The notes below the pieces were generated by a model, which made no database searches, had not been told where the DNA came from, and worked only from the letters and a program-made list of their open reading frames with translations. Below, piece after piece: positions 1 through 8,019 of a stretch of DNA of 64,000 bases. Position numbers and translations under genes: made by a program. The stretch lies in assembly GCF_946480305.1 (NCBI RefSeq), contig NZ_CAMLJQ010000007.1, positions 116,040 to 180,039 of the forward strand, written 5' to 3'. This DNA is from an uncultured Caldimonas sp. Its GTDB lineage: Bacteria > Pseudomonadota > Gammaproteobacteria > Burkholderiales > Burkholderiaceae. Position 1 is the first letter of the stretch, and each line of letters starts with the position of its first letter.

Positions 1-35
1 TCCTCGAACAATTCCTGCGGACGACGACACCATGA
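1..35 (+). CDS. C-terminal end of an upstream gene (partial)
   Basis: The first bases read in frame as the residues [10 protein letters not shown] followed by a stop that overlaps the pyrR start in an ATGA junction. This looks like the tail of a gene translationally coupled to pyrR. In many betaproteobacteria the gene before pyrR is yqgF/ruvX (Holliday junction resolvase-like), so that is a guess from context. Only about ten codons are visible and no domain can be recognised. Confidence 0.4.
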   Translation, partial: LEQFLRTTTP

Positions 36-538
36 GCACCTTGCACCTGGACGCTGAAGCGCTGTACCTCGACCTCAAGAACGGCCTGCGCGGCGTGATG
101 CGTCCCGATGCCGTGCTGGTCGGCATCTGGTCGGGCGGCGCGTGGCTGGCCGAGCGGCTGCAGCGCGACCTGGGGCTGCCGGGCGAGCACGGCGTGATCA
201 GCAGCACCCTGCACCGCGACGACTTCGAATCGCGCGGCCTGTCCGGCGGAGCCGACCACACCAAGCTGCCGTTCGACGTGAAGGACCGCCACATCCTGCT
301 GATCGACGACGTGCTCTACACCGGCCGCACCACGCGCGCGGTCCTCAACGAGCTGTTCGACTTCGGCCGGCCCGCGAGCGTCACGCTCGCGGTGCTGGTC
401 GACCGCGGCGGGCGCGAGCTGCCCATCCAGCCGGCTTTCTCGGCCGCGCGCGTGTCGCTGCCCCCGACGCAGCGGCTCTCGCTCGCGCGCGACGACCAGG
501 GGCGCTTCAGCTTCGACATCAACGCGCTGCAGCTCTGA
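32..538 (+). CDS. pyrR: PyrR: pyr operon regulator / uracil phosphoribosyltransferase family
   Basis: 168 aa with the type I phosphoribosyltransferase fold. The PRPP-binding signature [10 protein letters not shown] lies at about residues 91-100, preceded by the acidic pair that contacts ribose phosphate. In Gram-positive bacteria PyrR binds pyr mRNA and also converts uracil plus PRPP to UMP. In proteobacteria it more often acts as a UPRTase or as a regulator of unproven mechanism. I see no attenuator here, but the leader is outside the window. The ATG overlaps the stop of the upstream gene, and pyrB follows after 34 bp, so this is the head of a visible pyr operon. The length is normal for the family. 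Confidence 0.9.
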   Translation: MSTLHLDAEALYLDLKNGLRGVMRPDAVLVGIWSGGAWLAERLQRDLGLPGEHGVISSTLHRDDFESRGLSGGADHTKLPFDVKDRHILLIDDVLYTGRTTRAVLNELFDFGRPASVTLAVLVDRGGRELPIQPAFSAARVSLPPTQRLSLARDDQGRFSFDINALQL

Positions 539-572
539 ACACACACCAGGAACGAGACCCCGAGAGGCCGTC

Positions 573-1535
573 ATGCTCTACAAGCGCAACCCGCAGCTCA
601 ACAAGAACGGCGAGCTGATCCATCTGCTGTCGATCGAGGGCCTGCCGCGCCAGGTGATCCACCACATCCTCGACACGGCCGAGACCTTCCTCAGCGTCAA
701 TGACCGCGAGGTCAAGAAGGTGCCGCTGCTGCGCGGCAAGAGCGTGTTCAACCTGTTCTTCGAGAACAGCACGCGCACGCGCACCACGTTCGAGATCGCG
801 GCAAAACGGCTGTCCGCCGACGTGATCAACCTCGACATCGCGCGCTCGTCCACGGCCAAGGGCGAGAGCCTGCTCGACACCATCGCCAACCTGTCGGCGA
901 TGCATGCCGACATGTTCGTCGTGCGGCACAGCGAGTCCGGCGCGCCCTACCTGATCGCGCAGCACTGCGCGCCGCACGTGCACGTCGTCAATGCCGGCGA
1001 CGGCCGCCACGCGCACCCGACGCAGGGCCTGCTGGACATGTACACGATCCGGCACTTCAAGAAGGATTTCACCAACCTCACGGTGGCGATCGTCGGCGAC
1101 ATCGTGCACTCGCGCGTGGCGCGCTCCGACATCCATGCCTTGACCACGCTCGGCGTGCCCGAGGTGCGCGTCGTAGGCCCGAAGACGCTGGTGCCCGGCG
1201 ACCTGAAGGAGATGGGCGTGCGCGTGTGCCACGACATGAAGGAAGGCATCCGGGACGCCGACGTGATCATCATGCTGCGCCTGCAGAACGAGCGCATGAG
1301 CGGCGCGCTGCTGCCGTCGGCGGGCGAGTTCTTCAAGAACTTCGGCCTCACGCCCGAGAAGCTCGCCTATGCCAAGCCCGATGCCATCGTGATGCACCCG
1401 GGCCCGATCAACCGGGGTGTCGAGATCGACTCGGCGGTGGCCGACGGCAAGCAGAGCGTGATCCTGCCGCAGGTGACCTTCGGCATTGCCGTGCGGATGG
1501 CGGTGATGTCCATCATCGCGGGCAACGAGGCTTGA
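573..1535 (+). CDS. pyrB: Aspartate carbamoyltransferase catalytic chain
   Basis: 320 aa. It catalyses carbamoyl phosphate plus L-aspartate to N-carbamoyl-aspartate, the committed step of pyrimidine synthesis in the cytoplasm. The carbamoyl-phosphate loop STRTRT is at residues 66-71, and HPTQ (about 145-148) and the C-terminal [10 protein letters not shown] segment are also present. No pyrI regulatory chain is encoded next to it. Instead the following gene is a dihydroorotase homologue without catalytic histidines, the arrangement found in pseudomonads, where PyrB forms a dodecamer with the inactive partner. The start is ATG with GAGAGG just upstream, and the gap to the next gene is 21 bp. 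Confidence 0.96.
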   Translation: MLYKRNPQLNKNGELIHLLSIEGLPRQVIHHILDTAETFLSVNDREVKKVPLLRGKSVFNLFFENSTRTRTTFEIAAKRLSADVINLDIARSSTAKGESLLDTIANLSAMHADMFVVRHSESGAPYLIAQHCAPHVHVVNAGDGRHAHPTQGLLDMYTIRHFKKDFTNLTVAIVGDIVHSRVARSDIHALTTLGVPEVRVVGPKTLVPGDLKEMGVRVCHDMKEGIRDADVIIMLRLQNERMSGALLPSAGEFFKNFGLTPEKLAYAKPDAIVMHPGPINRGVEIDSAVADGKQSVILPQVTFGIAVRMAVMSIIAGNEA

Positions 1536-1556
1536 GCGCAGCAGGGGCAGCAACAC

Positions 1557-2864
1557 ATGAAGATCCTCATCAAGAACGGCCGCCTCATCGACCCGGCCAC
1601 CGCACTGGACCGCACCGGCGATGTCGCGATCGCGGCCGGCCGCATCGTCTCGCTGGGCGACGTCAGCGCCGATTTCAATGCCGACCGCGAAATCGACGCG
1701 ACCGGCCTCGTGGTGGCGCCGGGCCTGGTCGACCTCGCCGCGCGCCTGCGCGAGCCCGGCCACGAGCATGAAGGCATGCTCGAAAGCGAGATGGCCGCGG
1801 CCGTGGCGGGCGGCGTGACCAGCCTCGTCTGCCTGCCCGATACCGACCCGCCGCTGGACGAGCCCGGTCTCGTCGAGATGCTGAAGTTCCGGGCACGCAA
1901 CCTGAACCAGTCGCGGTTGTATCCGCTGGGCGCGTTGACCCGGGGGCTGGCGGGCGAAGCGCTGACCGAAATGGCCGAACTCACCGAAGCCGGCTGCGTC
2001 GGCTTTTCGCAGGCGGACGTTGCGTTGGAGAACACGCAGGTGCTGCAGCGTGCGCTCCAATACGCCGCCACTTTCGGCTACACCGTGTGGCTGCGGGCGC
2101 AGGATGCGCACCTCGGCAAGGGCGTGGCGGCCAGCGGTGCCGTCGCGACCCGCCTCGGGCTGTCCGGCGTGCCGGTCATCGCCGAAACGATTGCGCTGCA
2201 CACCATCTTCGAGCTGATGCGCGCAACCGGTGCCCGCGTGCATCTTTGCCGGCTGAGCAGCGCAGCCGGCCTCGCCCTGGTGCGTGCGGCGAAGCAGGAG
2301 GGCCTGCCCGTCACCTGCGACGTCAGCGTGAACCACCTGCACCTGACCGATGTGGACATCGGGTATTTCAATGCCGCGATGCGCTTGACACCGCCGCTGC
2401 GTCAGCAGCGCGACCGCGACGCGATCCGCGACGCGCTGGCCGACGGCACGATCGACGCGCTGGTGAGCGATCACACGCCCGTCGACGAAGATGCCAAGAC
2501 CTTGCCGTTCGGCGAGGCCGAACCGGGCGCGACGGGGCTGGAGCTGCTGCTGAGCCTGGCGCTGAAGTGGGGTCAGGAAGCAGGCGTGGGTTTGATGCGT
2601 CCGCTCGCCGTCGTCACCAGCGAGCCGGTGCGCGTGCTCGGCGATGCGATCGGCTCGCTCGCGTCCAGCACCGGTCGCCTGGTGGAAGGCGGCCTGGCCG
2701 ACCTGTGCCTCTTCGATCCGGAGGCGAACTGGCAGGTCGAGCCGGCGCAATTCAAGAGCCAGGGCCGCCACAGTCCGTTCACCGGCTACGAGCTGCCGGG
2801 CCGCGTGCGCTGGACGATCGTGGCCGGGCAGGTGGCCTACGAGGCCGGCCCCGCGCCCGCCTGA
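1557..2864 (+). CDS. pyrX: Pseudo-dihydroorotase (PyrX/PyrC'), structural partner of PyrB
   Basis: 435 aa amidohydrolase of the type I dihydroorotase family. The metal-binding DxHxH motif is replaced by D59-L-A-A-R63, so both histidines are gone, although the LREPG segment that follows is kept. A C-terminal VSDHTP segment retains its Asp and His. The protein is therefore unlikely to hydrolyse dihydroorotate. From the Pseudomonas precedent, the likely role is to stabilise the PyrB oligomer. The active enzyme is the type II PyrC encoded from 31032. The gene lies directly downstream of pyrB and ends 11 bp before plsC. An automated annotation would probably call it dihydroorotase; I consider that call functionally wrong. 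Confidence 0.88.
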   Translation: MKILIKNGRLIDPATALDRTGDVAIAAGRIVSLGDVSADFNADREIDATGLVVAPGLVDLAARLREPGHEHEGMLESEMAAAVAGGVTSLVCLPDTDPPLDEPGLVEMLKFRARNLNQSRLYPLGALTRGLAGEALTEMAELTEAGCVGFSQADVALENTQVLQRALQYAATFGYTVWLRAQDAHLGKGVAASGAVATRLGLSGVPVIAETIALHTIFELMRATGARVHLCRLSSAAGLALVRAAKQEGLPVTCDVSVNHLHLTDVDIGYFNAAMRLTPPLRQQRDRDAIRDALADGTIDALVSDHTPVDEDAKTLPFGEAEPGATGLELLLSLALKWGQEAGVGLMRPLAVVTSEPVRVLGDAIGSLASSTGRLVEGGLADLCLFDPEANWQVEPAQFKSQGRHSPFTGYELPGRVRWTIVAGQVAYEAGPAPA

Positions 2865-2875
2865 TCACCACGAAC

Positions 2876-3604
2876 ATGCGCGCCGTGCTGCGGCTGGTCC
2901 GCGTGGTCATCCACGTGCTGCACGGGCTGGCCATCGTGCTGCTGCGCTTTCGCCGACTCGATGCAGCCGGGCGTCGTGAGCGCGTGCTGTGGTGGTCGAG
3001 GAAGCTGCTCGACGTGGCCGGCATTGCGCTCGCCGTGGAGGGCGTGCCGCGCCCGGGCGCCAAGCTTTTCATCGCCAACCACGTCTCGTGGCTCGACATC
3101 GTGGCCATCAACGCGGTCGCCCCGGCACGTTTCGTGTCGAAGGCGGAGGTCAAGGACTGGCCGCTGCTGAACCGCCTGGTCTCGGCGGCCGATACGCTCT
3201 ACATCGAGCGCGAGCGCCGCAGGGACGCGCTGCGGGTCGTGCACCAGGTGGCCGAGGCGCTGCGGGCAGGCGACACGGTGGCGGTGTTTCCGGAGGGCAC
3301 GACGTCCGACGGTCACGTGCTGCTGCCCTTCCACGCCAACATCCTGCAGGCCGCCATCGCGACCGAAACCCCGGTGCAGCCCATCGCGCTGCGCTACAGC
3401 GACGCACACCACGCAGTGAGCCCGGCCGCGGCGTACGTGGGCGACACCAGCCTGCTGCAGTCGTTATGGTGGGTGGCAAGCGCGCGCTCGCTTCGCGTGC
3501 ACGTCAGCTTCCTCGAGGCCCAGGGTACTCGTCATGCCGAAAGGCGGGTACTGGCCCAGCACTTGTCGGAGCAGATTTCCCGGCATCTGTCGCAACGCTC
3601 CTGA
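2876..3604 (+). CDS. plsC: 1-acyl-sn-glycerol-3-phosphate acyltransferase (PlsC family)
   Basis: 242 aa. It acylates lysophosphatidate to phosphatidate in phospholipid synthesis, at the inner face of the cytoplasmic membrane. The N-terminus has a hydrophobic helix (VVIHVLHGLAIVLL). The acyltransferase block HX4D appears as NHVSWLDI, and the second signature as FPEGTTSDG. The ATG at 2876 was chosen because it opens the conserved N-terminal helix and lies 11 bp after the pseudo-dihydroorotase stop, so the gene is probably cotranscribed with the pyr genes. The family also includes paralogues acting on ornithine lipids, so the exact acceptor is inferred. Confidence 0.88.
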   Translation: MRAVLRLVRVVIHVLHGLAIVLLRFRRLDAAGRRERVLWWSRKLLDVAGIALAVEGVPRPGAKLFIANHVSWLDIVAINAVAPARFVSKAEVKDWPLLNRLVSAADTLYIERERRRDALRVVHQVAEALRAGDTVAVFPEGTTSDGHVLLPFHANILQAAIATETPVQPIALRYSDAHHAVSPAAAYVGDTSLLQSLWWVASARSLRVHVSFLEAQGTRHAERRVLAQHLSEQISRHLSQRS

Positions 3605-3645
3605 GCAGTCCCGCACCGCTGGCAGGTGCTCACTGTTGACCCTGT

Positions 3646-3672
3646 TCAAGTTTTCCGGCGGTTGGCCGAAAA
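3646..3672 (+). promoter_or_regulatory. Putative FliA (sigma-28) promoter for the HD-GYP gene
   Basis: TCAAGTTT at 3646-3653, an 11-base spacer, then GCCGAAAA at 3665-3672. The textbook flagellar sigma-28 promoter is TAAAGTTT-N11-GCCGATAA, so the match is 14 of 16 with exact spacing. It points at the gene starting at 3741, leaving a leader of roughly 60 bases. The elements are seen directly; control by FliA is inferred. Confidence 0.6.
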
Positions 3673-3740
3673 CCGAGAGACGGATCGTGTACGGGGAGGT
3701 CACGCAGCTCACGCCCGCCTGTGGGCGGGGAGGAGGCGGC

Positions 3741-4859
3741 ATGCAATTACTGCAGCTCGTCCAGGACCAGGTGCGACTCGGCATTCCCTTGCCATGGGGC
3801 ATCCGCGATGCGCACGGCAAGCTCCTGCTGGCGCGGGGTCAGGTGTTGACCAACCAGGCGCAGATGGACGCTCTGCTGTCGCGAGGGGCCTTCGTCGACG
3901 AAGAGGAAATGAAGGCGGTGCGACGACGCGAGGCCGACGCCCCGTCGGAAAACCTCTTCGGCATGTGGGAGCACCTGCTGATGCGGCTCGCGCATGTGCT
4001 GCGCTCGTCGACGACGCAGGCGAACTTCCCGGGCGCCGTCGATGAACTGGCGCGTGCCCTGATCGACCTGGCACGACGCGATGCCGACATCGGCATCTAC
4101 CTCGTGCTGCGACAGGACCCGAACCGGCATGCGCTCTATGGCGTCACCCATTCCGTGCACGTGGCGCTGGTGTGCCTGCTGATGGGGCAAAGGCTGGGAT
4201 GGGGCGACGCGCGCGTGCTCACGCTCGTCAAGGCCGCCTTGACAATGAACATCGCGATGATCGACCTGCAAGGCAGGCTTGCCGCACAGTCGATGCCGCT
4301 CACCGAAAACCAGCAGGCCGAGGTCCGGGCACATCCGCTGGCCGGCGTGCAGATGCTGAGCGCCGCGGGGGTGGACGATCAGGAATGGTTGCAGGCGGTG
4401 GCCCAGCACCACGAGCTCCCGGGCGGCAGCGGCTACCCCCACGCGTTGGCACAGGTGTCCGAACTCGCCTGCGCATTGAGGCATGCCGATGTCTTCACGG
4501 CGAAGATCAGCCTGCGCGCGGGTCGCCCGGCGTTGCCTGCCAACCATGCAGCGCGCGAGTTGTTCATGGAAGGGCAGGGCGACGCGCTGGCTTCCGCCCT
4601 GATCAAGGAGTTCGGGATCTATCCGCCTGGCTGCTTCGTGAAGCTGCTGTCCGGAGAGACGGCCGTCGTGGTACGCCGCGGCACCAACGCGAACGCTCCG
4701 TTGGTCGCCTGCCTGACCAACCGGACCAGCGACGCGCTGGCGGAACCCGTGCGTCGCGATACCTCCCAGCGCGAATACGCCATCGTCGGCATCGTGCCCG
4801 ACAAGAACGTGCTGGTGCGGGTGCCGGCCGAAAAGCTGTACGGCTTCAGGCAGGTGTGA
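3741..4859 (+). CDS. Degenerate HD-GYP domain protein
   Basis: 372 aa. An N-terminal segment of about 130 residues resembles the DUF3391-type domain often found ahead of HD-GYP domains. An HD-GYP domain follows at about 140-300 and a small beta-rich tail at about 300-372. HD-GYP enzymes hydrolyse cyclic di-GMP. Here the helix that should carry the HD metal ligands reads TMNIAM with M169-N170 in place of His-Asp, while HHE (223-225) and GSGYP (229-233) are intact. The protein is probably catalytically weak or dead and may act as a c-di-GMP sensor. The ATG at 3741 is preceded by AGGAGG at 3731-3736. A FliA-like promoter upstream suggests expression with flagellar or chemotaxis genes. It converges on gpmA with a 12-bp gap. 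Confidence 0.82.
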   Translation: MQLLQLVQDQVRLGIPLPWGIRDAHGKLLLARGQVLTNQAQMDALLSRGAFVDEEEMKAVRRREADAPSENLFGMWEHLLMRLAHVLRSSTTQANFPGAVDELARALIDLARRDADIGIYLVLRQDPNRHALYGVTHSVHVALVCLLMGQRLGWGDARVLTLVKAALTMNIAMIDLQGRLAAQSMPLTENQQAEVRAHPLAGVQMLSAAGVDDQEWLQAVAQHHELPGGSGYPHALAQVSELACALRHADVFTAKISLRAGRPALPANHAARELFMEGQGDALASALIKEFGIYPPGCFVKLLSGETAVVVRRGTNANAPLVACLTNRTSDALAEPVRRDTSQREYAIVGIVPDKNVLVRVPAEKLYGFRQV

Positions 4860-4871
4860 GGCGTTGCCGCC

Positions 4872-5615
4872 TCAGGCCTTGCCCTGGCTCGCCACCGCGG
4901 CCGCTGCCTTGGCTGCAGCTTCCGCATCGCCGAGGTAGTAGTGCTTGATCGGCTTGAGGTCGGCGTCGAGTTCGTACACGAGCGGGATGCCGTTCGGGAT
5001 GTTGAGGCCGACGATGTCGTTGTCGGAGATGTTGTCGAGGTACTTCACCAGCGCGCGGATGCTGTTGCCGTGCGCAGCGATCACGATGCGCTTGCCGCTC
5101 TTGATGGCCGGTGCGATCGAGTCGTTCCAGAACGGCAGCACGCGCGCCACCGTGTCCTTCAGGCACTCGGTGAGAGGTACGTCCTCGGGGTTGAGCTTGG
5201 CGTAGCGCACGTCCTGGCGCTGGCCGCGCGGATCGTTCGCATCGAGCGCGGGCGGCGGCGTGTCGTAGCTGCGGCGCCAGATCAGCACCTGCTCGTCGCC
5301 GTACTGCTTGGCCATGTCGGCCTTGTTCAGGCCCTGCAGCGCGCCGTAGTGGCGCTCGTTCAGACGCCAGGAATGCACCACCGGCAGCCAGGTGCGGTCC
5401 ATCTGGTCGAGCGTGTGCCACAGCGTCCAGATCGCGCGCTTCAGCACCGAGGTGTAGGCCACGTCGAAGTCGTAGCCCTCGGCCTTCAGCAGGCGGCCGG
5501 CCTGCTTGGCCTGCTCGACGCCGGTGGGGGTGAGGTCGACGTCCGTCCAGCCCGTGAAACGGTTCTCCAGGTTCCAGGTGGACTCACCGTGGCGGATGAG
5601 CACGAGCTTGTACAT
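4872..5615 (-). CDS. gpmA: 2,3-bisphosphoglycerate-dependent phosphoglycerate mutase
   Basis: 247 aa histidine phosphatase superfamily enzyme interconverting 3- and 2-phosphoglycerate in glycolysis and gluconeogenesis. The phosphoacceptor motif LIRHGES includes H9, and the second catalytic histidine lies in [10 protein letters not shown] near residue 185. The length and the C-terminal tail fit the dPGM family. The start at 5615 gives the classic [11 protein letters not shown]-terminus and has AGGAGG a few bases upstream on the minus strand. The longer upstream reading frame has no family similarity. The gene is transcribed divergently from the rhodanese-grxC pair. Confidence 0.96.
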   Translation of the reverse strand: MYKLVLIRHGESTWNLENRFTGWTDVDLTPTGVEQAKQAGRLLKAEGYDFDVAYTSVLKRAIWTLWHTLDQMDRTWLPVVHSWRLNERHYGALQGLNKADMAKQYGDEQVLIWRRSYDTPPPALDANDPRGQRQDVRYAKLNPEDVPLTECLKDTVARVLPFWNDSIAPAIKSGKRIVIAAHGNSIRALVKYLDNISDNDIVGLNIPNGIPLVYELDADLKPIKHYYLGDAEAAAKAAAAVASQGKA

Positions 5616-5653
5616 CGAAGACCTCCTGAGGTGTAGGTGCAGGCGTCGCTGCG

Positions 5654-5681
5654 TTGGCGGCAAAGCCCGGAATTCTATAAT
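5654..5681 (+). promoter_or_regulatory. Sigma-70-type promoter for the rhodanese-grxC unit
   Basis: TTGGCG at 5654-5659, a 16-base spacer, then a perfect TATAAT at 5676-5681. It lies 44 bp before the GTG of the rhodanese gene and inside the divergent gpmA/rhodanese gap, so a leader of about 35 bases is expected. The -35 box is a moderate match. Confidence 0.55.
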
Positions 5682-5724
5682 CCGCGCCCGTTACAGACCC
5701 TCAACAATCGTTCGGGCCCACCAA

Positions 5725-6138
5725 GTGAAATTCTTCATCGACAACTGGATCCTCATCCTCGCGGCCTTCGTCTCCGGGGGCATGCTGGTGTGGCCTCTGG
5801 TCATGCGCGGCGGCCGTGCAGGCAGCGTGAGCGCCGCGCAGGCCGTGCACATGATCAACCGCGAGAAAGCCGTCGTCGTCGACGTCAGCGAACCGGCCGA
5901 ATATGCCGCGGCCCACGTGGCCGGCTCGCGCAGCATCCCGTTCGGCGGTCTCGAGTCGTCGAAGGACCTGCCCTCCAACAAGGCCCTGCCGCTGATCCTG
6001 GTTTGCCCGACCGGCGCACGCGCATCGCGTGCTGCCGCTACGCTGCGCAAACTCGGCTACGAGAAGGCGGTGCCGCTGGCCGGCGGCCTGGCCGCGTGGC
6101 GCGAGGCCAACCTGCCGATCGAGAAGTCGGCCGCCTGA
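5725..6138 (+). CDS. Membrane-anchored single-domain rhodanese
   Basis: 137 aa. Residues about 6-24 form one transmembrane helix (ILILAAFVSGGMLVWPLVM). A rhodanese domain follows, with the active-site cysteine in VCPTGARA and a typical C-terminal LAGGLAAWREANLP. It is a probable sulfurtransferase facing the cytoplasm or periplasm, of the YibN-like type. The GTG start at 5725 was chosen because it begins the membrane helix directly downstream of the promoter; earlier starts would overlap the promoter. It is followed after 14 bp by grxC, a thiol-redox gene, and then secB, a gene order common in proteobacteria. The physiological sulfur donor is unknown. Confidence 0.85.
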   Translation: MKFFIDNWILILAAFVSGGMLVWPLVMRGGRAGSVSAAQAVHMINREKAVVVDVSEPAEYAAAHVAGSRSIPFGGLESSKDLPSNKALPLILVCPTGARASRAAATLRKLGYEKAVPLAGGLAAWREANLPIEKSAA

Positions 6139-6152
6139 CGAGAGGACTGCGC

Positions 6153-6416
6153 ATGCAACCCGTGAAGATGTACACGACGCTGGTCTGCCCCTACTGCCAG
6201 CGCGCGAAGATGCTGCTGAAGCAGCGGGGCGTCGCGGAGATCGAAGAGATCCGCATCGACGTCGACCCGGCCCAGCGCGAGACGATGATGAACATCACCG
6301 GGCGCCGCACGGTGCCGCAGATCTTCATTGGCGAGACGCACGTGGGCGGTTGCGACGATCTCATCGCCCTCGACCAGCGCGGCGGCCTGATGCCGCTGCT
6401 CCAGGGCCAGGCCTGA
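6153..6416 (+). CDS. grxC: Glutaredoxin 3
   Basis: 87 aa, a normal length for Grx3. It carries the dithiol active site CPYC at residues 12-15, the cis-proline segment TVPQIFIG and the glutathione-binding GGCDD near the C-terminus. It reduces protein and glutathione mixed disulfides in the cytoplasm using glutathione. The ATG at 6153 follows the rhodanese stop by 14 bp with AGAGGA just upstream. The unit ends at a hairpin before secB. Confidence 0.94.
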   Translation: MQPVKMYTTLVCPYCQRAKMLLKQRGVAEIEEIRIDVDPAQRETMMNITGRRTVPQIFIGETHVGGCDDLIALDQRGGLMPLLQGQA

Positions 6417-6472
6417 GGCCTTACAACCCCGCACCGGGCGGTCACCCGGCTCGGCCATAATGCGCCGTTGCA

Positions 6473-6506
6473 GCCCGCACCACTCTCGGTTGCGGGCTTT
6501 TCGTTT
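6473..6506 (+). terminator. Hairpin with T-rich tail between grxC and secB
   Basis: GCCCGCA (6473-6479) pairs with TGCGGGC (6491-6497) around an 11-base loop and is followed by TTTTCGTTT. It has the form of an intrinsic terminator for the rhodanese-grxC transcript. It ends only 18 bp before the secB ATG, and a CATAAT -10-like element lies upstream at 6456-6461, so it could instead sit in the secB leader as an attenuator. Confidence 0.5.
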
Positions 6507-6524
6507 GAGGAAGACAGACACACC

Positions 6525-6995
6525 ATGGCCGAACAAGACAACTCCCCCGTGTTCCAGATCCAGCGCGTCTACGTGAAGGACCTGTCGCTCGAGCAGCCGA
6601 ACTCGCCGCAGATCCTGCTGGAACAGGAGCAGCCCAAGGTCGACATCAACCTCGGCCTGGAAGCGCAACCGGTCGCCGACGGCATCTTCGAGGTCTGCGT
6701 GGTCGCCACCGTGCACACCAAGATCAAGGACAAGACGCTGTTCCTCGTCGAGGCCAAGCAGGCCGGCATCTTCGAGATCCGCAACATTCCCGAAGACCAG
6801 ATGAACCCGATCATCGGCATCGCCTGCCCGCAGATCGTCTACCCGTACCTGCGCGCCGTCGTGGCCGACATCGTCACGCGTGCCGGCTTCCCGCCGGTCC
6901 ACCTGGCCGAAGTGAACTTCCAGGCCATGTACGAGGCGCAGCAGCAACAGCAGCAGGGCGCCAACGGCGGCTCGCCCATCATCACCAACGCCTGA
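6525..6995 (+). CDS. secB: Protein-export chaperone SecB
   Basis: 156 aa acidic cytoplasmic chaperone that holds preproteins unfolded and delivers them to SecA. The family core is clear: [14 protein letters not shown] near the N-terminus, then PQIVYPYLR, and the conserved C-terminal helix [11 protein letters not shown]. The C-terminal tail is Gln-rich (QQQQQQ). The ATG at 6525 gives the family N-terminus; the longer frame upstream overlaps the hairpin. It is followed 17 bp later by gpsA, the usual proteobacterial arrangement grxC-secB-gpsA. Confidence 0.96.
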   Translation: MAEQDNSPVFQIQRVYVKDLSLEQPNSPQILLEQEQPKVDINLGLEAQPVADGIFEVCVVATVHTKIKDKTLFLVEAKQAGIFEIRNIPEDQMNPIIGIACPQIVYPYLRAVVADIVTRAGFPPVHLAEVNFQAMYEAQQQQQQGANGGSPIITNA

Positions 6996-7012
6996 CGTCA
7001 CCCGGTGCCCCG

Positions 7013-7993
7013 ATGAACATCACCGTTCTGGGGGCCGGTGCATGGGGCACGGCGCTGGCCATCAGCACGGCGCCGCGTCACGCCACCGTGCTGTGGGCGC
7101 GCGATGCCTCGCAGGTGCAGCAGATGCAGGCCACGCGGCGCAACGAGCGTTATCTGCGCGATGTGGCGTTGCATCCGGCATTGCAGCTCTCGTCCGACCT
7201 GCCCGCTGCCCTGGCCCACGCGGCCGAAGGGCTCCTCGTGATCGCCACGCCGATGGCGGCGTTGCGCGCGATGCTGCAAGCGCTGCCCGAGCAGGCGCGC
7301 GTGTGGTGGTTGTGCAAAGGGTTCGAGGCCGGCAGCGGACGGCTCGGGCACGAGGTGGCACGCGAGGTGCGGCCGCTGGCGCGCGCAGGCGTGCTCTCCG
7401 GTCCGAGCTTCGCGCTCGAGGTAGCGCGCGGCCTGCCGACGGCCCTTGTCGCTGCCAGCGCCGATGCGGAACTTGCCGAAGCGGCCGTCCAGGCCCTGCA
7501 CACCGACACGTTGCGCGTCTACACCTCGACCGACCCGGCCGGCGTGGAGGTGGGCGGCGCCGTGAAGAACGTGCTGGCCATCGCCACCGGCATTGCCGAC
7601 GGCATGGGCCTGGGCCTCAATGCACGTGCAGCACTCATCACGCGGGGCCTGGCTGAAATGACGCGGCTCGGCCTGGCGCTCGGGGCCCGGCCGGAGACCT
7701 TCATGGGCCTCAGCGGCCTCGGCGACCTGGTGCTCACCGCCACGGGCGACCTGTCGCGCAATCGGCAGGTGGGCCTGAAGCTCGCCACCGGCGAGCCGTT
7801 GGCGCAGATCCTCGCCGAGTTGGGTCATGTGGCCGAAGGCGTCTACAGCGCGCCCACCGTGTTGCGGCGTGCCCAGGAGCGCGGTGTCGAGATGCCGATC
7901 ACCGAAGCGGTGGTGAACGTGCTCGATGGCCGCTTCTCGCCGCGGCAAGGGCTGGAGTACCTGATGGGCCGCAACTCACGCTCGGAATGGTGA
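7013..7993 (+). CDS. gpsA: NAD(P)+-dependent glycerol-3-phosphate dehydrogenase
   Basis: 326 aa. It reduces dihydroxyacetone phosphate to sn-glycerol-3-phosphate for phospholipid synthesis. The N-terminal dinucleotide-binding motif is GAGAWGTA at residues 7-14. The catalytic lysine lies in the [13 protein letters not shown] segment, and the C-terminal substrate domain contains [10 protein letters not shown] and [11 protein letters not shown]. It starts 17 bp after secB and probably shares its transcript. The product supplies the acceptor for the acylation pathway that includes the plsC gene of this window. Confidence 0.96.
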   Translation: MNITVLGAGAWGTALAISTAPRHATVLWARDASQVQQMQATRRNERYLRDVALHPALQLSSDLPAALAHAAEGLLVIATPMAALRAMLQALPEQARVWWLCKGFEAGSGRLGHEVAREVRPLARAGVLSGPSFALEVARGLPTALVAASADAELAEAAVQALHTDTLRVYTSTDPAGVEVGGAVKNVLAIATGIADGMGLGLNARAALITRGLAEMTRLGLALGARPETFMGLSGLGDLVLTATGDLSRNRQVGLKLATGEPLAQILAELGHVAEGVYSAPTVLRRAQERGVEMPITEAVVNVLDGRFSPRQGLEYLMGRNSRSEW

Positions 7994-8019
7994 GTACTGC
8001 AGGAGCGAAGGAGATCTCA

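Noticed and set aside
519..2771. A 750-codon open frame on the minus strand across pyrB and the pseudo-dihydroorotase gene
   Set aside because: It has antisense composition (His, Arg, Gln rich), no domain and no ribosome site. Both plus-strand genes are well supported.
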